DNA of 50,077 nt from a bacterium. Lineage in GTDB: Bacteria; Pseudomonadota; Gammaproteobacteria; Burkholderiales; Burkholderiaceae_C. The notes under the pieces are model-generated. The model was not told the DNA's origin, made no database searches, and saw only the letters and a program-made list of their open reading frames with translations. Positions within the stretch are counted from its first letter, which is position 1; each line of letters begins with the position of its first letter. Made by a program: the position numbers and the translations under genes. Below are positions 8,479-16,746 of the stretch, one piece after another. The DNA lies in contig JAVBXK010000129.1 of NCBI GenBank assembly GCA_030824555.1, positions 1-50,077 on the forward strand, written 5' to 3'.

Positions 8479-9117
8479 TCAGCTGCGCCAGGGCGGCAAC
8501 GTCCAGTTGCGCCACACGGCCAACCCGCGCAAGCCCACGGTCACACCCGCGCAGGCCGTCAGGGCCAGCCAGCCGGGGCTGTGTGCCTGCCACAAGCCCA
8601 GGTACACCCAGCCTCCGGCGAACGCACACACGGTGTAGGGCTGGTGGTCGCGCAGCACAGCCGGGATTTCGTTGCACACCATGTCGCGCAGCACGCCGCC
8701 GACCACGCTAGTCACCACGCCCATCAGCACCGCCACCAGCCCGGGCATGTCGGCCGCCAGCGCCTGGTGCACGCCGCTGGCGGTGAACAGACCCAGGCCC
8801 AGCGCGTCGGGCCAGAAGATGGCTTTTTCGGTCAGGTCGAAATGGCGCTGCCGCAGCACCAGCATGGCCAGCAAGGCCAATGCGAACACGCCCCACAGCA
8901 GTTCGACATGGCGCACCCAGAAAAACGGGCGTTGGTCCAGCAGCAGATCGCGCACCGTGCCGCCACCGAATGCGCACAAAAACGCCACCGCACACACGCC
9001 CACGGCATCGAGCCGCTTGCGTGCAGCTTCCATCAGCCCAGACAGCGCGAACGCAGCCGTGGCGGCAATTTCAACCAGGATGCGCAGGGCTTCACCCCAA
9101 TTCGATACGGCGTTCAT
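8479..9117 (-). CDS. TRIC/UPF0126 family membrane protein
   Basis: 212 residues with about seven hydrophobic segments arranged as two similar halves. The paired motifs FGGGTVRD and VGGVLRD are the hallmark of UPF0126 (YadS/YicG), related to trimeric intracellular cation channels; some members transport glycine or other small substrates. Substrate here is unknown. Same strand as the DUF1841 gene downstream, probably co-transcribed. Confidence 0.88.
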   Translation of the reverse strand: MNAVSNWGEALRILVEIAATAAFALSGLMEAARKRLDAVGVCAVAFLCAFGGGTVRDLLLDQRPFFWVRHVELLWGVFALALLAMLVLRQRHFDLTEKAIFWPDALGLGLFTASGVHQALAADMPGLVAVLMGVVTSVVGGVLRDMVCNEIPAVLRDHQPYTVCAFAGGWVYLGLWQAHSPGWLALTACAGVTVGLRGLAVWRNWTLPPWRS

Positions 9118-9249
9118 GGCGCGAGATTGTCGCTGTGTTCAGGCCGTGTGCAGGTGCGGCGCTGGTGCGTTGCCAGGCTTCACTATCATCGAGAGGTTGG
9201 GCCGCTGTGCCCCCGTTTCACCATCTGGTTTCGTTTCAGGAGGTCTGTC

Positions 9250-9867
9250 ATGCCCGTTGTCGTTGTCGCCAATCCCAAAGGCGGGGTGGGCAAATCCACG
9301 TTGGCCACGCAGCTGGCCGGTTACATGGCCAGCCAGGGCCATGCCGTGATGCTGGGTGACACCGACAAACAGCAATCGTCCCGCCTGTGGCTGAGCCTGC
9401 GGCCAGACGAAGCCCGGCCCATCGCCACGTGGGACGTGTCACCCGACCTTATCGTCAAGCCCCCCAAGGGCAGCACGCACGTGGTGTTGGACACCCCCGG
9501 CGGCTTGCATGGCTGGCGCTTCAACGACGTGATGCGCATGGCCACCAAGCTCATCGTGCCGTTGCAGGCAGGCCTGTTCGACATGTACGCCACACGCGAT
9601 TTCCTGGCCGAGCTGGCTGACAAAAAGAAACTGTCCGAATTGGACGTGGCCATCGTCGGTATGCGTGTGCAGCCCCGCACCATCGCGGCCGACAAGTTGC
9701 GCGAGTTTGTCGACGGGCTGGGCCTGCCCGTGCTGGGCTACCTGCGCGACACCCAGAACTATGTGCACCTGGCGGCCCGTGGCCTGACGTTGTTCGATGT
9801 GGCACCCGGCCGCGTGACCCGCGACTTGGAGCAGTGGCAGGGCATTTGCCAGTGGGTGGATGCCTGA
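9250..9867 (+). CDS. ParA-like P-loop ATPase
   Basis: 205 residues. Deviant Walker A motif KGGVGKST at 10-17 and the switch region VVLDTPGGLHGW are ParA/MinD-like. The start ATG has a perfect AGGAGG six bases before it. No ParB, centromere-like repeats or MinC/E are adjacent, so this is an orphan ParA; relatives position chromosomes, plasmids, chemotaxis arrays or carboxysomes. Its short length (no DNA-binding N-terminal domain) is like PpfA/ParC or ParF types. The cargo is unknown. Confidence 0.85.
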   Translation: MPVVVVANPKGGVGKSTLATQLAGYMASQGHAVMLGDTDKQQSSRLWLSLRPDEARPIATWDVSPDLIVKPPKGSTHVVLDTPGGLHGWRFNDVMRMATKLIVPLQAGLFDMYATRDFLAELADKKKLSELDVAIVGMRVQPRTIAADKLREFVDGLGLPVLGYLRDTQNYVHLAARGLTLFDVAPGRVTRDLEQWQGICQWVDA

Positions 9868-9892
9868 CCACCCAGCAGGATGGGGACAGCGG

Positions 9893-9909
9893 CGAAAAAC
9901 TTTCAGTCT
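9893..9909 (+). repeat. 17-nt CGAAAGAC repeat, copy 1
   Basis: CGAAAAACTTTCAGTCT differs at two positions from the consensus CGAAAGACTYTCRGCCT shared with sites at 15727, 31222 and 41984. It lies 26 bases behind the ParA-like stop. Confidence 0.4.
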
Positions 9910-9974
9910 CTCAGGGGAAACCTGATGCCAGGCTGTCCCGTGCATGACGCGTCAGGTGGTTACCCGAGGTGACG

Positions 9975-10442
9975 ATGCAGGCCATGAAAAAAATATTCAC
10001 CCATCTGTCCGATCTGGCACCGCTGGTGGGCCAGCAAGTGGCTGTGAGCGACTGGATCACCGTCGAACAGGCTGCGGTCGATCAATTCGCCCAGGCCACT
10101 GGCGACCACCAGTGGATTCACGTCGATCCGGGCAAGGCGGCCAGCGGCCCGTTCGGTACCACCATTGCGCACGGGTTCATGACGCTGTCGCTGCTGCCAC
10201 GGTTTTTCGAGTCGTCATTTGCCATCGAAAACTCGTCCATGGGCGTGAACTACGGGTTGAACAAGGTGCGCTTTCCGGCACCGGTGCCGGTGGGCAGCCG
10301 ATTGCGGGCACACATGCAACTCATCGCGTTTGACTGGATTGAAAACGGTGGTTGTCAGATGACGTGGGGTATCACTGTCGAGCGCGAGGGCCACACCAAA
10401 CCCGTGTGTGTGGCAGAAAGTCTGGTACGCCGCTACCCCTGA
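9975..10442 (+). CDS. MaoC-like (R)-specific hydratase
   Basis: 155 residues in a single hot-dog fold. GDHQWIHVD at about 42-50 carries the Asp and His of the hydratase-2 motif, so hydration or dehydration of an enoyl thioester is expected; NodN-like members share this layout. Start choice is open: ATG 9975 has GAGG five bases ahead, ATG 9984 is an alternative. It ends 32 bases before the convergent trmL gene. Substrate chain length cannot be told. Confidence 0.83.
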   Translation: MQAMKKIFTHLSDLAPLVGQQVAVSDWITVEQAAVDQFAQATGDHQWIHVDPGKAASGPFGTTIAHGFMTLSLLPRFFESSFAIENSSMGVNYGLNKVRFPAPVPVGSRLRAHMQLIAFDWIENGGCQMTWGITVEREGHTKPVCVAESLVRRYP

Positions 10443-10474
10443 TTGGCGCGTTGCCCGGACGTGCCCGGAGAGCG

Positions 10475-10954
10475 TCAGTCTTTGGGCGCTGCGCCTGCGA
10501 AACCCAGTTGTCGCCACCCTTCGTAAGCGGTCACGGCAACTGCGTTGGACAGGTTCAGGCTGCGCTGGCCAGCCATCATGGGCAGTTTCAACCAATGCGT
10601 GGCGGGTATCTGCTGGCGGATGTCTGCGGGCAGGCCCTGCGTTTCAGAGCCAAACACCAGCCAATCGCCTACTTGAAAGGCCACGTCGTGTGTCCAGCGC
10701 TGGCCTTTGGTGGTCATGGCAAACAGCCTGTCCGGTGCGGGTTGCCGGGTGGCCAGGAAAGTCTCCCAGCTGGGGTGGCGCGTCACGTTGGCGTACTCGT
10801 GGTAGTCCAGCCCCGCGCGGCGCATTTGCTTGTCTTCCATTGAAAAACCCAGAGGTTCAACCAGGTGCAGGCTGCAGCCTGTGTTGGCACACAGGCGGAT
10901 GACGTTGCCCGTGTTGGGCGGGATTTCCGGGTGAACCAGAACGATGTTGAACAT
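10475..10954 (-). CDS. trmL: tRNA (cytidine(34)-2'-O)-methyltransferase
   Basis: 159 residues. A minimal SPOUT methyltransferase that methylates the wobble nucleotide of tRNA-Leu isoacceptors. Motifs are NTGNVIRLCANTG near the start, VFGSETQGLP, and the C-terminal knot RSLNLSNAVAV. Length matches E. coli TrmL. The start ATG at 10954 gives the family opening MFNIVLVHPEIPPNTG. A tRNA-Leu gene, though not a proven substrate, lies at 25267. Confidence 0.94.
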   Translation of the reverse strand: MFNIVLVHPEIPPNTGNVIRLCANTGCSLHLVEPLGFSMEDKQMRRAGLDYHEYANVTRHPSWETFLATRQPAPDRLFAMTTKGQRWTHDVAFQVGDWLVFGSETQGLPADIRQQIPATHWLKLPMMAGQRSLNLSNAVAVTAYEGWRQLGFAGAAPKD

Positions 10955-11006
10955 GGTGGTGGTGTGCGTGCAAGGTAGGGCCGGGCGGGATTCGGCCGGA
11001 CCGGGA

Positions 11007-11813
11007 TTATTCCGCTGAATCGGCCTCAGGCGCGGGTGTGCGCGCAAACACCACGGCCGACACGCTGGCGGCACCCGCGTGCAGCAGGGTGCGCGCGGCG
11101 GCGTGCAGGGTGGCACCGGTGGTCATCACGTCGTCGACCAGCAGCACTGACTTGCCAGCCAGCGCATGGGCCGCATTCGGGTGCACGGCATAGGCTGTAC
11201 GCAGGTTGGTCAGGCGAGCGTGGCGGTCCAGGTGGTGTTGTGCGGTGGTGTCGGTCACTTTCATCAGTACATCGTGGCGCAGCGTGGGGGCGTTGGCGGG
11301 CATGGTGCCAGCCGCCAGTCTGTGGATCGCTTTGGTCAGCTCCCACGCCTGGTTGTAGCCGCGCTCGCCCAGGCGGTGCCGGGTCAGGGGAATGGGCAGC
11401 CACCAATCACACGCGCGGGCCACCGGGCGCAGGGCGGTCTGTTCCCACAGCATGTCGGCAAACCACGTGGCCCAAGCGGGTTCGTTTGCAAACTTGAAAC
11501 GGTGAATCAGGCTCTGCCACGGGTAGCCATAGTCCACTGCGGCGAAGCAGGCCGCCAAAAGGGTGGGGTGGGTCTGGCAATCGGTGCAGGTGTGGGTCTG
11601 GGTGTGGGTGGCGGTCCCGGCACCAGCTCCCGTGTCAGGCGGCAGCGGCAGCGCACACGTGGGGCACCTGGCCACCGGGGCCGCAAACGCCTGCGCACAG
11701 TCGCCGCACACCGGTTTGCCAGCGGGCAGGGCAGGCCAGCGGCCACACACTGCGCAGCCCGACGGGAAGCAGGTGCCGAGCGAAGGCAGCCAGGCGGGTC
11801 GTGTGGGGAACAT
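11007..11813 (-). CDS. ComF family phosphoribosyltransferase-like protein
   Basis: 268 residues. An N-terminal zinc ribbon (C20-x2-C23, C36-x2-C39, C50-x2-C53, C76-x2-C79) precedes a type I phosphoribosyltransferase fold ending in the PRPP motif VLLVDDVMTTGATL. ComF proteins support DNA uptake and fork restart; GntX is the E. coli homologue. A Thr/His run between residues 66 and 83 interrupts the zinc region. An in-frame extension upstream exists, but the ATG at 11813 matches family N-termini. It is divergent from the methyltransferase and 53 bases before trmL on the same strand. Confidence 0.88.
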   Translation of the reverse strand: MFPTRPAWLPSLGTCFPSGCAVCGRWPALPAGKPVCGDCAQAFAAPVARCPTCALPLPPDTGAGAGTATHTQTHTCTDCQTHPTLLAACFAAVDYGYPWQSLIHRFKFANEPAWATWFADMLWEQTALRPVARACDWWLPIPLTRHRLGERGYNQAWELTKAIHRLAAGTMPANAPTLRHDVLMKVTDTTAQHHLDRHARLTNLRTAYAVHPNAAHALAGKSVLLVDDVMTTGATLHAAARTLLHAGAASVSAVVFARTPAPEADSAE

Positions 11814-11847
11814 GCGGTCACTATACTGGCGGCCCGCGCCCACTCGT

Positions 11848-11930
11848 GAGCGCCCCAGACCTGTGGCACGACGCCATGCAGCCCGAAGAGGGTGGGAAAA
11901 CTGGGGTGCGATCCGGCGTTTTCTCATGAG
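11848..11930 (-). repeat. GC-rich dispersed repeat with GTTTTCTCATGAG end
   Basis: Its reverse complement resembles the sequence at 41999-42084 over the whole length: GAGCGCCCC, ACCTGT, a C-rich middle, GGGAAAACT, CCGGCGTTTTCTCATGAG. It occupies the gap between comF and the methyltransferase and supplies the ATG used here as the latter's start. Confidence 0.5.
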
Positions 11931-12858
11931 CCCACACGTGTCCACTTCCCCAACCGAAACCCCGGTGCCTTCGATGGACGGCGCTGCCGTCGAACGGTGG
12001 GCCCGTTTGTCTGCCGCGCCGAGTCCGTGGCTGCACGATGAAGTGGGCGCCCGCATGGCGCAGCGGCTGCACTGGATCAAGACCGCTCCGTCAAGCTGGC
12101 TGGACTGGTCGCCGTTGCGCGGTGGTGCCGCCGCCGGGCAGGCGGTGGCCAGTTTGTACAAAAATTCAAAGCTTTTTTTGCCTTCATCGCTTTTTTATAA
12201 AGAGATGTCAGCTATAAAAAAAGTAAATTCTGCACGGCATGGTCTTTGGGCCCGGCTCACCGGTCAGGGCCCCACGCAGGCAGACTCGGACACGCAGGTG
12301 GGCATGGTGTGGGCCAACATGTGCCTGCACGACACACACCTGCCCCGCACCGTGATGCAGCAATGGCACAGGCACCTGGACGTGGACGGTTTCCTGATGT
12401 TTTCGTGCCTGGGCCCGGACACGCTGACCGAACTCCGTGCCGTCTACGCGCGCCTGGGCTGGCCTGCGCCGTGCCATGCGTTCACCGACATGCATGACTG
12501 GGGGGACATGTTGGTCGAAAGCGGGTTCGATGCGCCAGTGATGGACGTGGAGCGCATCGTGCTCAGCTACGCCTCGGGCGATCGGTTGTTGCAGGACTTG
12601 CGCCAGTTCGGGCGCAACCTGAGCGCCGAGCGCTCGCGTGTCACGCGCGGCAGGCGTTGGCGCCGCGAGTTGATCCAGGCGCTGGAAAGTGGTTTGCCCC
12701 GCACGCCAGATGGCCAGATGACTTTGACGTTTGAAGTGATCTACGGCCACGCCTACAAGCCCTTGCCGAAGGTGAAGGTTGCCGCCAGCAGTGCGGTGTC
12801 GCTGGCCGACATGAAGCAGATGCTGGGGGCGGGCAATCCGCCCAGCAACCGCCGCTGA
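11926..12858 (+). CDS. BioC-like SAM methyltransferase with AT-rich in-frame insert
   Basis: 310 residues. The C-terminal half (VWANMCLHD, HLDVDGFLMFSCLGPDTL, FTDMHDWGDMLVESGF, LTFEVIYGHAYKP) is that of BioC-like malonyl-ACP methyltransferases, which start biotin synthesis. The SAM-binding N-terminal half is poor: the glycine loop is LRGGAAAGQAV, and residues about 79-102 come from an AT-rich dispersed element in place of the strand that normally ends with the acidic ribose-binding residue. Activity is therefore uncertain. Start ATG 11926 lies inside another repeat and lacks a ribosome site; ATG 11974 is an alternative. No other bio genes are near. Confidence 0.7.
   Translation: MSPHVSTSPTETPVPSMDGAAVERWARLSAAPSPWLHDEVGARMAQRLHWIKTAPSSWLDWSPLRGGAAAGQAVASLYKNSKLFLPSSLFYKEMSAIKKVNSARHGLWARLTGQGPTQADSDTQVGMVWANMCLHDTHLPRTVMQQWHRHLDVDGFLMFSCLGPDTLTELRAVYARLGWPAPCHAFTDMHDWGDMLVESGFDAPVMDVERIVLSYASGDRLLQDLRQFGRNLSAERSRVTRGRRWRRELIQALESGLPRTPDGQMTLTFEVIYGHAYKPLPKVKVAASSAVSLADMKQMLGAGNPPSNRR
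12160..12232 (+). repeat. AT-rich GCTT-N18-GCT element, copy 2, inside methyltransferase
   Basis: A strikingly AT-rich block in a high-GC gene. GCTT at 12189-12192, 18 bases, GCTAT at 12211-12215. Like copy 1 it is introduced by TTTGTACAAAA. It has no stop codon in the gene's frame. Confidence 0.6.
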
Positions 12859-12932
12859 AGCGGTGTCGGCGGTTTTGTATTGGCGCGCTTGCCAAGCGGT
12901 CTGTCAGTTGCTGCGTGCCGCCCCGTGCGTGG

Positions 12933-14954
12933 TCAGCCGATGTAGTGGTCGATCAGCAGCACGGCAAACAGCACGCTCAGGTGGATGAGGGAAAACCGGA
13001 ACGTCTTGCGTGCCAGGGCGTCGGAATAGTCGCGCCACAGTTGCCAGGCGTACACACAAAACCCCAGGCACAAGCCCGTGGCCACCACCAGGTACAGCCA
13101 GCCGCTCATGCCATAGACGAACGGCAACAGGCAGGCGGCCAGCAGCACAAACGTGTACAGCAGGATTTGCAGGCGGGTGAACTCGCTGCCGTGCGTCACG
13201 GGCAGCATGGGCAGGCCAGACTTGCGGTAGTCTTCCACCCGGTACAGGGCCAGTGCCCAGAAATGGGGCGGTGTCCACACGAAGATGATCAGGAACAGGA
13301 TGAGCGCCGGCGGTTGCACGTCGGCTGTCATGGCGGCCCAGCCCAGCACGGGCGGCATGGCACCCGACGCGCCGCCGATGACGATGTTTTGCGGTGTCAT
13401 CGGTTTCAGGATGACGGTATAGATGACGGCATAGCCCACGAACGTGGCGAACGTGAGCCACATGGTCAACGGGTTGATCCAGACATACAGAATGGCCGAA
13501 CCCACACCGCACAGCAGTGCCGAAAAGGCCAGGGCCTGCAGGTCGCTCAACTGACCACGGGCGGTGGGCCGCCAGGCGGTGCGCTTCATTTTGGCATCGA
13601 TGCCTTTTTCGATCAGGCAGTTGAAGGCGGCTGCAGCGCCTGCCACCAGATAAATGCCCATGCATGCCAGCGTGGCGCGCCAGACCTCTGCGACGGTGGG
13701 CACCCCTGGCACGGCCAGCACCATGCCGATGAGCGCACAAAACACAATCAGCTGGATCACCCGTGGTTTGGTCAGCGCGTGAAACTGCTGCCAGACAGAC
13801 AAAGGGGACAACGGCTCTGCGACCTGCTCGCGGCTGGCAGCCAGCGTCCAGGTCAGCGCCAGCAACAGGCCTGCCGCACCAGCGGTGTGCAACACGGCTG
13901 TGGCCAGCGGCCACTGCAGCAGCACGTTGCTCAAGCCCGTGACCACCTGTGCCAGCAACAGCGCAACCAGCCATTTGGCCTGGGTCCGCATGCCGGGTGC
14001 GCGGTACAGCGCCCATGCCACACCCAGCAGCACGGTAGCCAGCACGCCAGCGCCCAGGCGGTGCACCATGTGGATGGCCGTCAGCCCGGCAAAGGCAATG
14101 GGTGTACCGTCTGCCCGCAGCCCCAAGTGTCGCCAGATCTGAAAACCTTCTTCGAACGACATGGGTGGCCACCAGCTGCCCTGGCACAGCGGGAATTCGG
14201 TACAGGCCAGCACGGCGTAGTTGGTGCTGACCCAACCGCCCAATGCAGTCTGGGCCATCAGCAACCACAGGCTGCACCCGACCCACCAGCGCAAGGTGGG
14301 TGACAAGGCCGGCCAGTCAGCAGCCGATCCGTTTCGAGACAGCCGCAGCGTTTGCACGCAGAGCATGGCCAGCAGCACAAACCCGCCCATGAGGTGCAGG
14401 GTGACGATGGCCGGGTACAGCCTCATGGTAACTGTCAGCGCCCCGAATGCACCCTGTATGCAGACCCAGGCCAGTGTCAGCAAGGGCAGCCAGAGTCCGC
14501 CCTGAGGGTGTTGTGTCGGGGTGCCAGGTTGCTTGGCCCTGCGGTGCTCAAACCAGGCCATGCCAGCCAGCACCAGGATCAGTCCACCCACACCGGTGGC
14601 CAGGTAACGGTGCACCATTTCAACCCAGGCCTTGCTGTGTGTGACCGGCCCGGTGGGCAGTTGGGCCTCGGCCTGTGCAATCTGGTGTGCGGCCCCCATC
14701 GGACTGACGCTGCCGTAGCACCCAGGCCAGTCGGGGCAACCCAAGCCTGAATCGGTCAAACGGGTGAACGCGCCAAACAGCACCAGGTCAAACGTCAGGA
14801 ACAGCGTAAGCGCCGCCAGAGCTTGACGCTTTTGCAGACTGGTGCCACCACGGGTGCGCCACCACACCCATGCCAGCGGGCCGCTGGCGATGGCCGCGCC
14901 CAGCAGCAGCATGGTGAGCGCCGGGCTGAGGTTGAAGAGGCTGGTGGTTTCCAT
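12933..14954 (-). CDS. fused heme A synthase-heme O synthase (CtaA-CtaB)
   Basis: 673 residues in one uninterrupted frame. Residues about 1-375 are CtaA/Cox15, with four conserved heme-ligand type histidines: H115 (EMVHRYL), H187 (TLHLMGG), H298 (HMVHRLG) and H356 (VLHTAGA). From about 390 ([15 protein letters not shown]) to the end it is CtaB, a UbiA-type prenyltransferase with the N445-x7-D453 signature [15 protein letters not shown]. CtaB farnesylates heme B to heme O; CtaA oxidises heme O to heme A for the aa3 oxidase. The two are normally separate neighbouring genes; a short hydrophilic linker (373-389) joins them here. A sequencing indel that removed a stop cannot be excluded. Confidence 0.9.
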   Translation of the reverse strand: METTSLFNLSPALTMLLLGAAIASGPLAWVWWRTRGGTSLQKRQALAALTLFLTFDLVLFGAFTRLTDSGLGCPDWPGCYGSVSPMGAAHQIAQAEAQLPTGPVTHSKAWVEMVHRYLATGVGGLILVLAGMAWFEHRRAKQPGTPTQHPQGGLWLPLLTLAWVCIQGAFGALTVTMRLYPAIVTLHLMGGFVLLAMLCVQTLRLSRNGSAADWPALSPTLRWWVGCSLWLLMAQTALGGWVSTNYAVLACTEFPLCQGSWWPPMSFEEGFQIWRHLGLRADGTPIAFAGLTAIHMVHRLGAGVLATVLLGVAWALYRAPGMRTQAKWLVALLLAQVVTGLSNVLLQWPLATAVLHTAGAAGLLLALTWTLAASREQVAEPLSPLSVWQQFHALTKPRVIQLIVFCALIGMVLAVPGVPTVAEVWRATLACMGIYLVAGAAAAFNCLIEKGIDAKMKRTAWRPTARGQLSDLQALAFSALLCGVGSAILYVWINPLTMWLTFATFVGYAVIYTVILKPMTPQNIVIGGASGAMPPVLGWAAMTADVQPPALILFLIIFVWTPPHFWALALYRVEDYRKSGLPMLPVTHGSEFTRLQILLYTFVLLAACLLPFVYGMSGWLYLVVATGLCLGFCVYAWQLWRDYSDALARKTFRFSLIHLSVLFAVLLIDHYIG

Positions 14955-14957
14955 GGG

Positions 14958-15587
14958 TCAGCGTCCGGGCTCGTCCCAGGAGGCTGATGCGCGCAGCAGC
15001 CGCTCCAGGTCGCGGCGAGCTTTGGCCGCTGCGGGCGCATCCATGTTGGCCGCCATGCGCATCATGGCGTTGCCCAACGGATCGACCACGTAGAAATGGT
15101 CGGTCAAGGCCTGGGCAGACGGTGCGCCAAACCAGGCATCCAGCACGGCAGGGCTGACGCGAAGCACGGTGGTGTCACCCAAGTGCCGGCGCAACTCTGC
15201 CGGGACAGGTGCGTCATCAGTGACGAGCCAGACGCGATCGACGCGGGACTTGTCTTTGCCCAGCATTTCACGGAGTTGGCGTTGCAGGTACAACTCGCGC
15301 GAACAGCTTTCGAGGCAGTTACCCCCCGCCGCTGTCACCAGCAGCCATTGTTTTTTCAATGCAGACAACGGCTGTGACACGCCTTCAAGGTCTGTGCCCG
15401 TTGCTTCGGGCGCGGGCCGTGCTGGGGTGATGAGCTCGCCGTAAGCGGCGCGGCCTTCGGGGCGCACCACGAAATAGGCGTAATAGCTGACCAGCACGGG
15501 CAGCGAGCAGATCAGCACGATGGCCAGCAGCTTCCATCGGCTGCCCAAACCGCTTGGGGGCGCAGCCATGTCCCGGTGAGACGGCAT
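14958..15587 (-). CDS. membrane-anchored SCO/thioredoxin-like protein of cox cluster
   Basis: 209 residues from ATG 15587. One membrane segment (about 20-40, LLAIVLICSLPVLVSYYAYF) anchors a periplasmic domain carrying CLESC in WLLVTAAGGNCLESCSR, which resembles the copper-binding CxxxC loop of SCO1/SenC, although the rest is diverged. Proteins at this place, between surf1 and ctaA, are common in Burkholderiales oxidase clusters and probably help copper or redox maturation; function is inferred. The frame stays open upstream and homologues may begin at a TTG at 15665. It ends three bases before the ctaAB start. Confidence 0.65.
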   Translation of the reverse strand: MPSHRDMAAPPSGLGSRWKLLAIVLICSLPVLVSYYAYFVVRPEGRAAYGELITPARPAPEATGTDLEGVSQPLSALKKQWLLVTAAGGNCLESCSRELYLQRQLREMLGKDKSRVDRVWLVTDDAPVPAELRRHLGDTTVLRVSPAVLDAWFGAPSAQALTDHFYVVDPLGNAMMRMAANMDAPAAAKARRDLERLLRASASWDEPGR

Positions 15588-15726
15588 GGCATGCACGGTC
15601 AGCGTCAGCGGCTGGTCTGATCCGTCAGGTGTCGGGGCAGCGGGGTGAGGCGTGGGCTGTTGCAAGGCGGTGTCCGGTTGAATGGGGCAAAAACAGCTCA
15701 GAGGCTGAGCGTCTTTTGGGCATGAG

Positions 15727-15743
15727 CGAAAGACTCTCAGCCT
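15727..15743 (+). repeat. 17-nt CGAAAGAC repeat, copy 2
   Basis: CGAAAGACTCTCAGCCT matches the four-copy consensus exactly. It abuts the surf1 stop codon at 15745. Confidence 0.4.
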
Positions 15744-15744
15744 C

Positions 15745-16464
15745 TCAGGTGTTGTCGTTGCGTCGAGTGCTGGCAACGCCAAAAAAGACGACCAATGCAA
15801 TGGCCATACCAAACCATTGCAGGGCGTAGCTTTGGTGCATGGATGCCCGGTCTTCAGGCGGTGGCCATTTGCGCACCAGGGCCGGACCGCCGTCGTCGCT
15901 GGTTTGCAGCAGGACTACCGGCTGAACCGGATGAGCCGATTGCGATGTGTAGCGTGCCAGGTCAAGGCGTTGCCACAGCTCAGGCCAGGCCTCGGGGCGG
16001 TCGGGCATCAGGAAAAAGGCTTTGGTCGAAGGTACTGCGGCCACACCCGTCACTGTGACCTTGCCGGTGGGCGTGTCCACCCGGGGCAACTGATCACGGG
16101 TGTTGCCCCAGCCGATCCAGCCGCGGTTGACCAGTATGCGAGTGTCTGAGCCATCGATCTTCAACGGGGTGACCAAATGCAGACCAGGGCGACCCCCGTC
16201 CTGGCGGTTATCCACATAAAAACTGCCTTTGGGCTCGTAGGTGCCTGTGGCCGTGATGGGTGCATCTTGTGTGTGCTCGGTATCCAGCAATGCAGCACCG
16301 ACACTGACTGGCCCCAACTGCGCTCTGGCTGCATGCTGCTCACGTGCTGCGGCTGCGCGCTCACCTTTTCCAGCCTGCCAGAGTCCGAGGTGAATGAACA
16401 GGGCCAGCAGGAACGCGGTACCGATGGCGGGCAACAGCCTGGGGCGAAAACGCAAGGGGGGCAT
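15745..16464 (-). CDS. SURF1 family oxidase assembly protein
   Basis: 239 residues. Two terminal membrane segments (LLPAIGTAFLLALFIHLGLWQ near the start, WFGMAIALVVFFGV at the end) flank a periplasmic domain. GLWQAGKGERAA, GTYEPKGSFYVDNRQ and LVNRGWI are SURF1 motifs. SURF1 helps insert heme A into subunit I of cytochrome oxidase. The internal ATG at 16464 was preferred because it places the first membrane helix at residue 10; an upstream ATG 13 codons earlier is possible. Confidence 0.9.
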   Translation of the reverse strand: MPPLRFRPRLLPAIGTAFLLALFIHLGLWQAGKGERAAAAREQHAARAQLGPVSVGAALLDTEHTQDAPITATGTYEPKGSFYVDNRQDGGRPGLHLVTPLKIDGSDTRILVNRGWIGWGNTRDQLPRVDTPTGKVTVTGVAAVPSTKAFFLMPDRPEAWPELWQRLDLARYTSQSAHPVQPVVLLQTSDDGGPALVRKWPPPEDRASMHQSYALQWFGMAIALVVFFGVASTRRNDNT

Positions 16465-16514
16465 GTGAGTAGTCAAAAACCGGATAATGGCTGAACACAT
16501 CACCGTTGAATGAC

Positions 16515-16721
16515 ATGCTGACGAAAATCATTGTTTCCGCACTGCTGGTTCTGATCCTGGTCAGTTTGTTCAGTGCTCTGGCCTTGCTGTTTCGCAAGGA
16601 ATCACACAGCAAGCGCTTGGTGCAGGCCTTGACTGTGCGCGTGTCACTGTCAATCGGCCTGTTTGCCTTGCTGTTGGCTGGATTTTATTTCGGACTCATA
16701 CCGCAGCAGGGGCTCAGGTAA
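16515..16721 (+). CDS. DUF2909 twin transmembrane protein
   Basis: 68 residues, almost entirely two membrane helices (about 4-28 and 42-62) joined by a basic loop, RKESHSKRLVQ. DUF2909 proteins occur between oxidase subunit III and surf1 in Burkholderiales, and this gene lies exactly there, on the opposite strand. Function is unknown; a structural or assembly role at the oxidase is inferred. ATG 16515 is used; a TTG three codons upstream also fits. Confidence 0.82.
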   Translation: MLTKIIVSALLVLILVSLFSALALLFRKESHSKRLVQALTVRVSLSIGLFALLLAGFYFGLIPQQGLR

Positions 16722-16746
16722 CCCGCTGCCCCGTGGCAGCGGGTTT
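16720..16746. terminator. bidirectional hairpin terminator
   Basis: Stem AACCCGCTGCC / GGCAGCGGGTTT with a CCGT loop, perfect over 11 pairs, between the convergent ends of DUF2909 and ctaE. It overlaps both stop codons. The T run is short (three). Confidence 0.65.
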
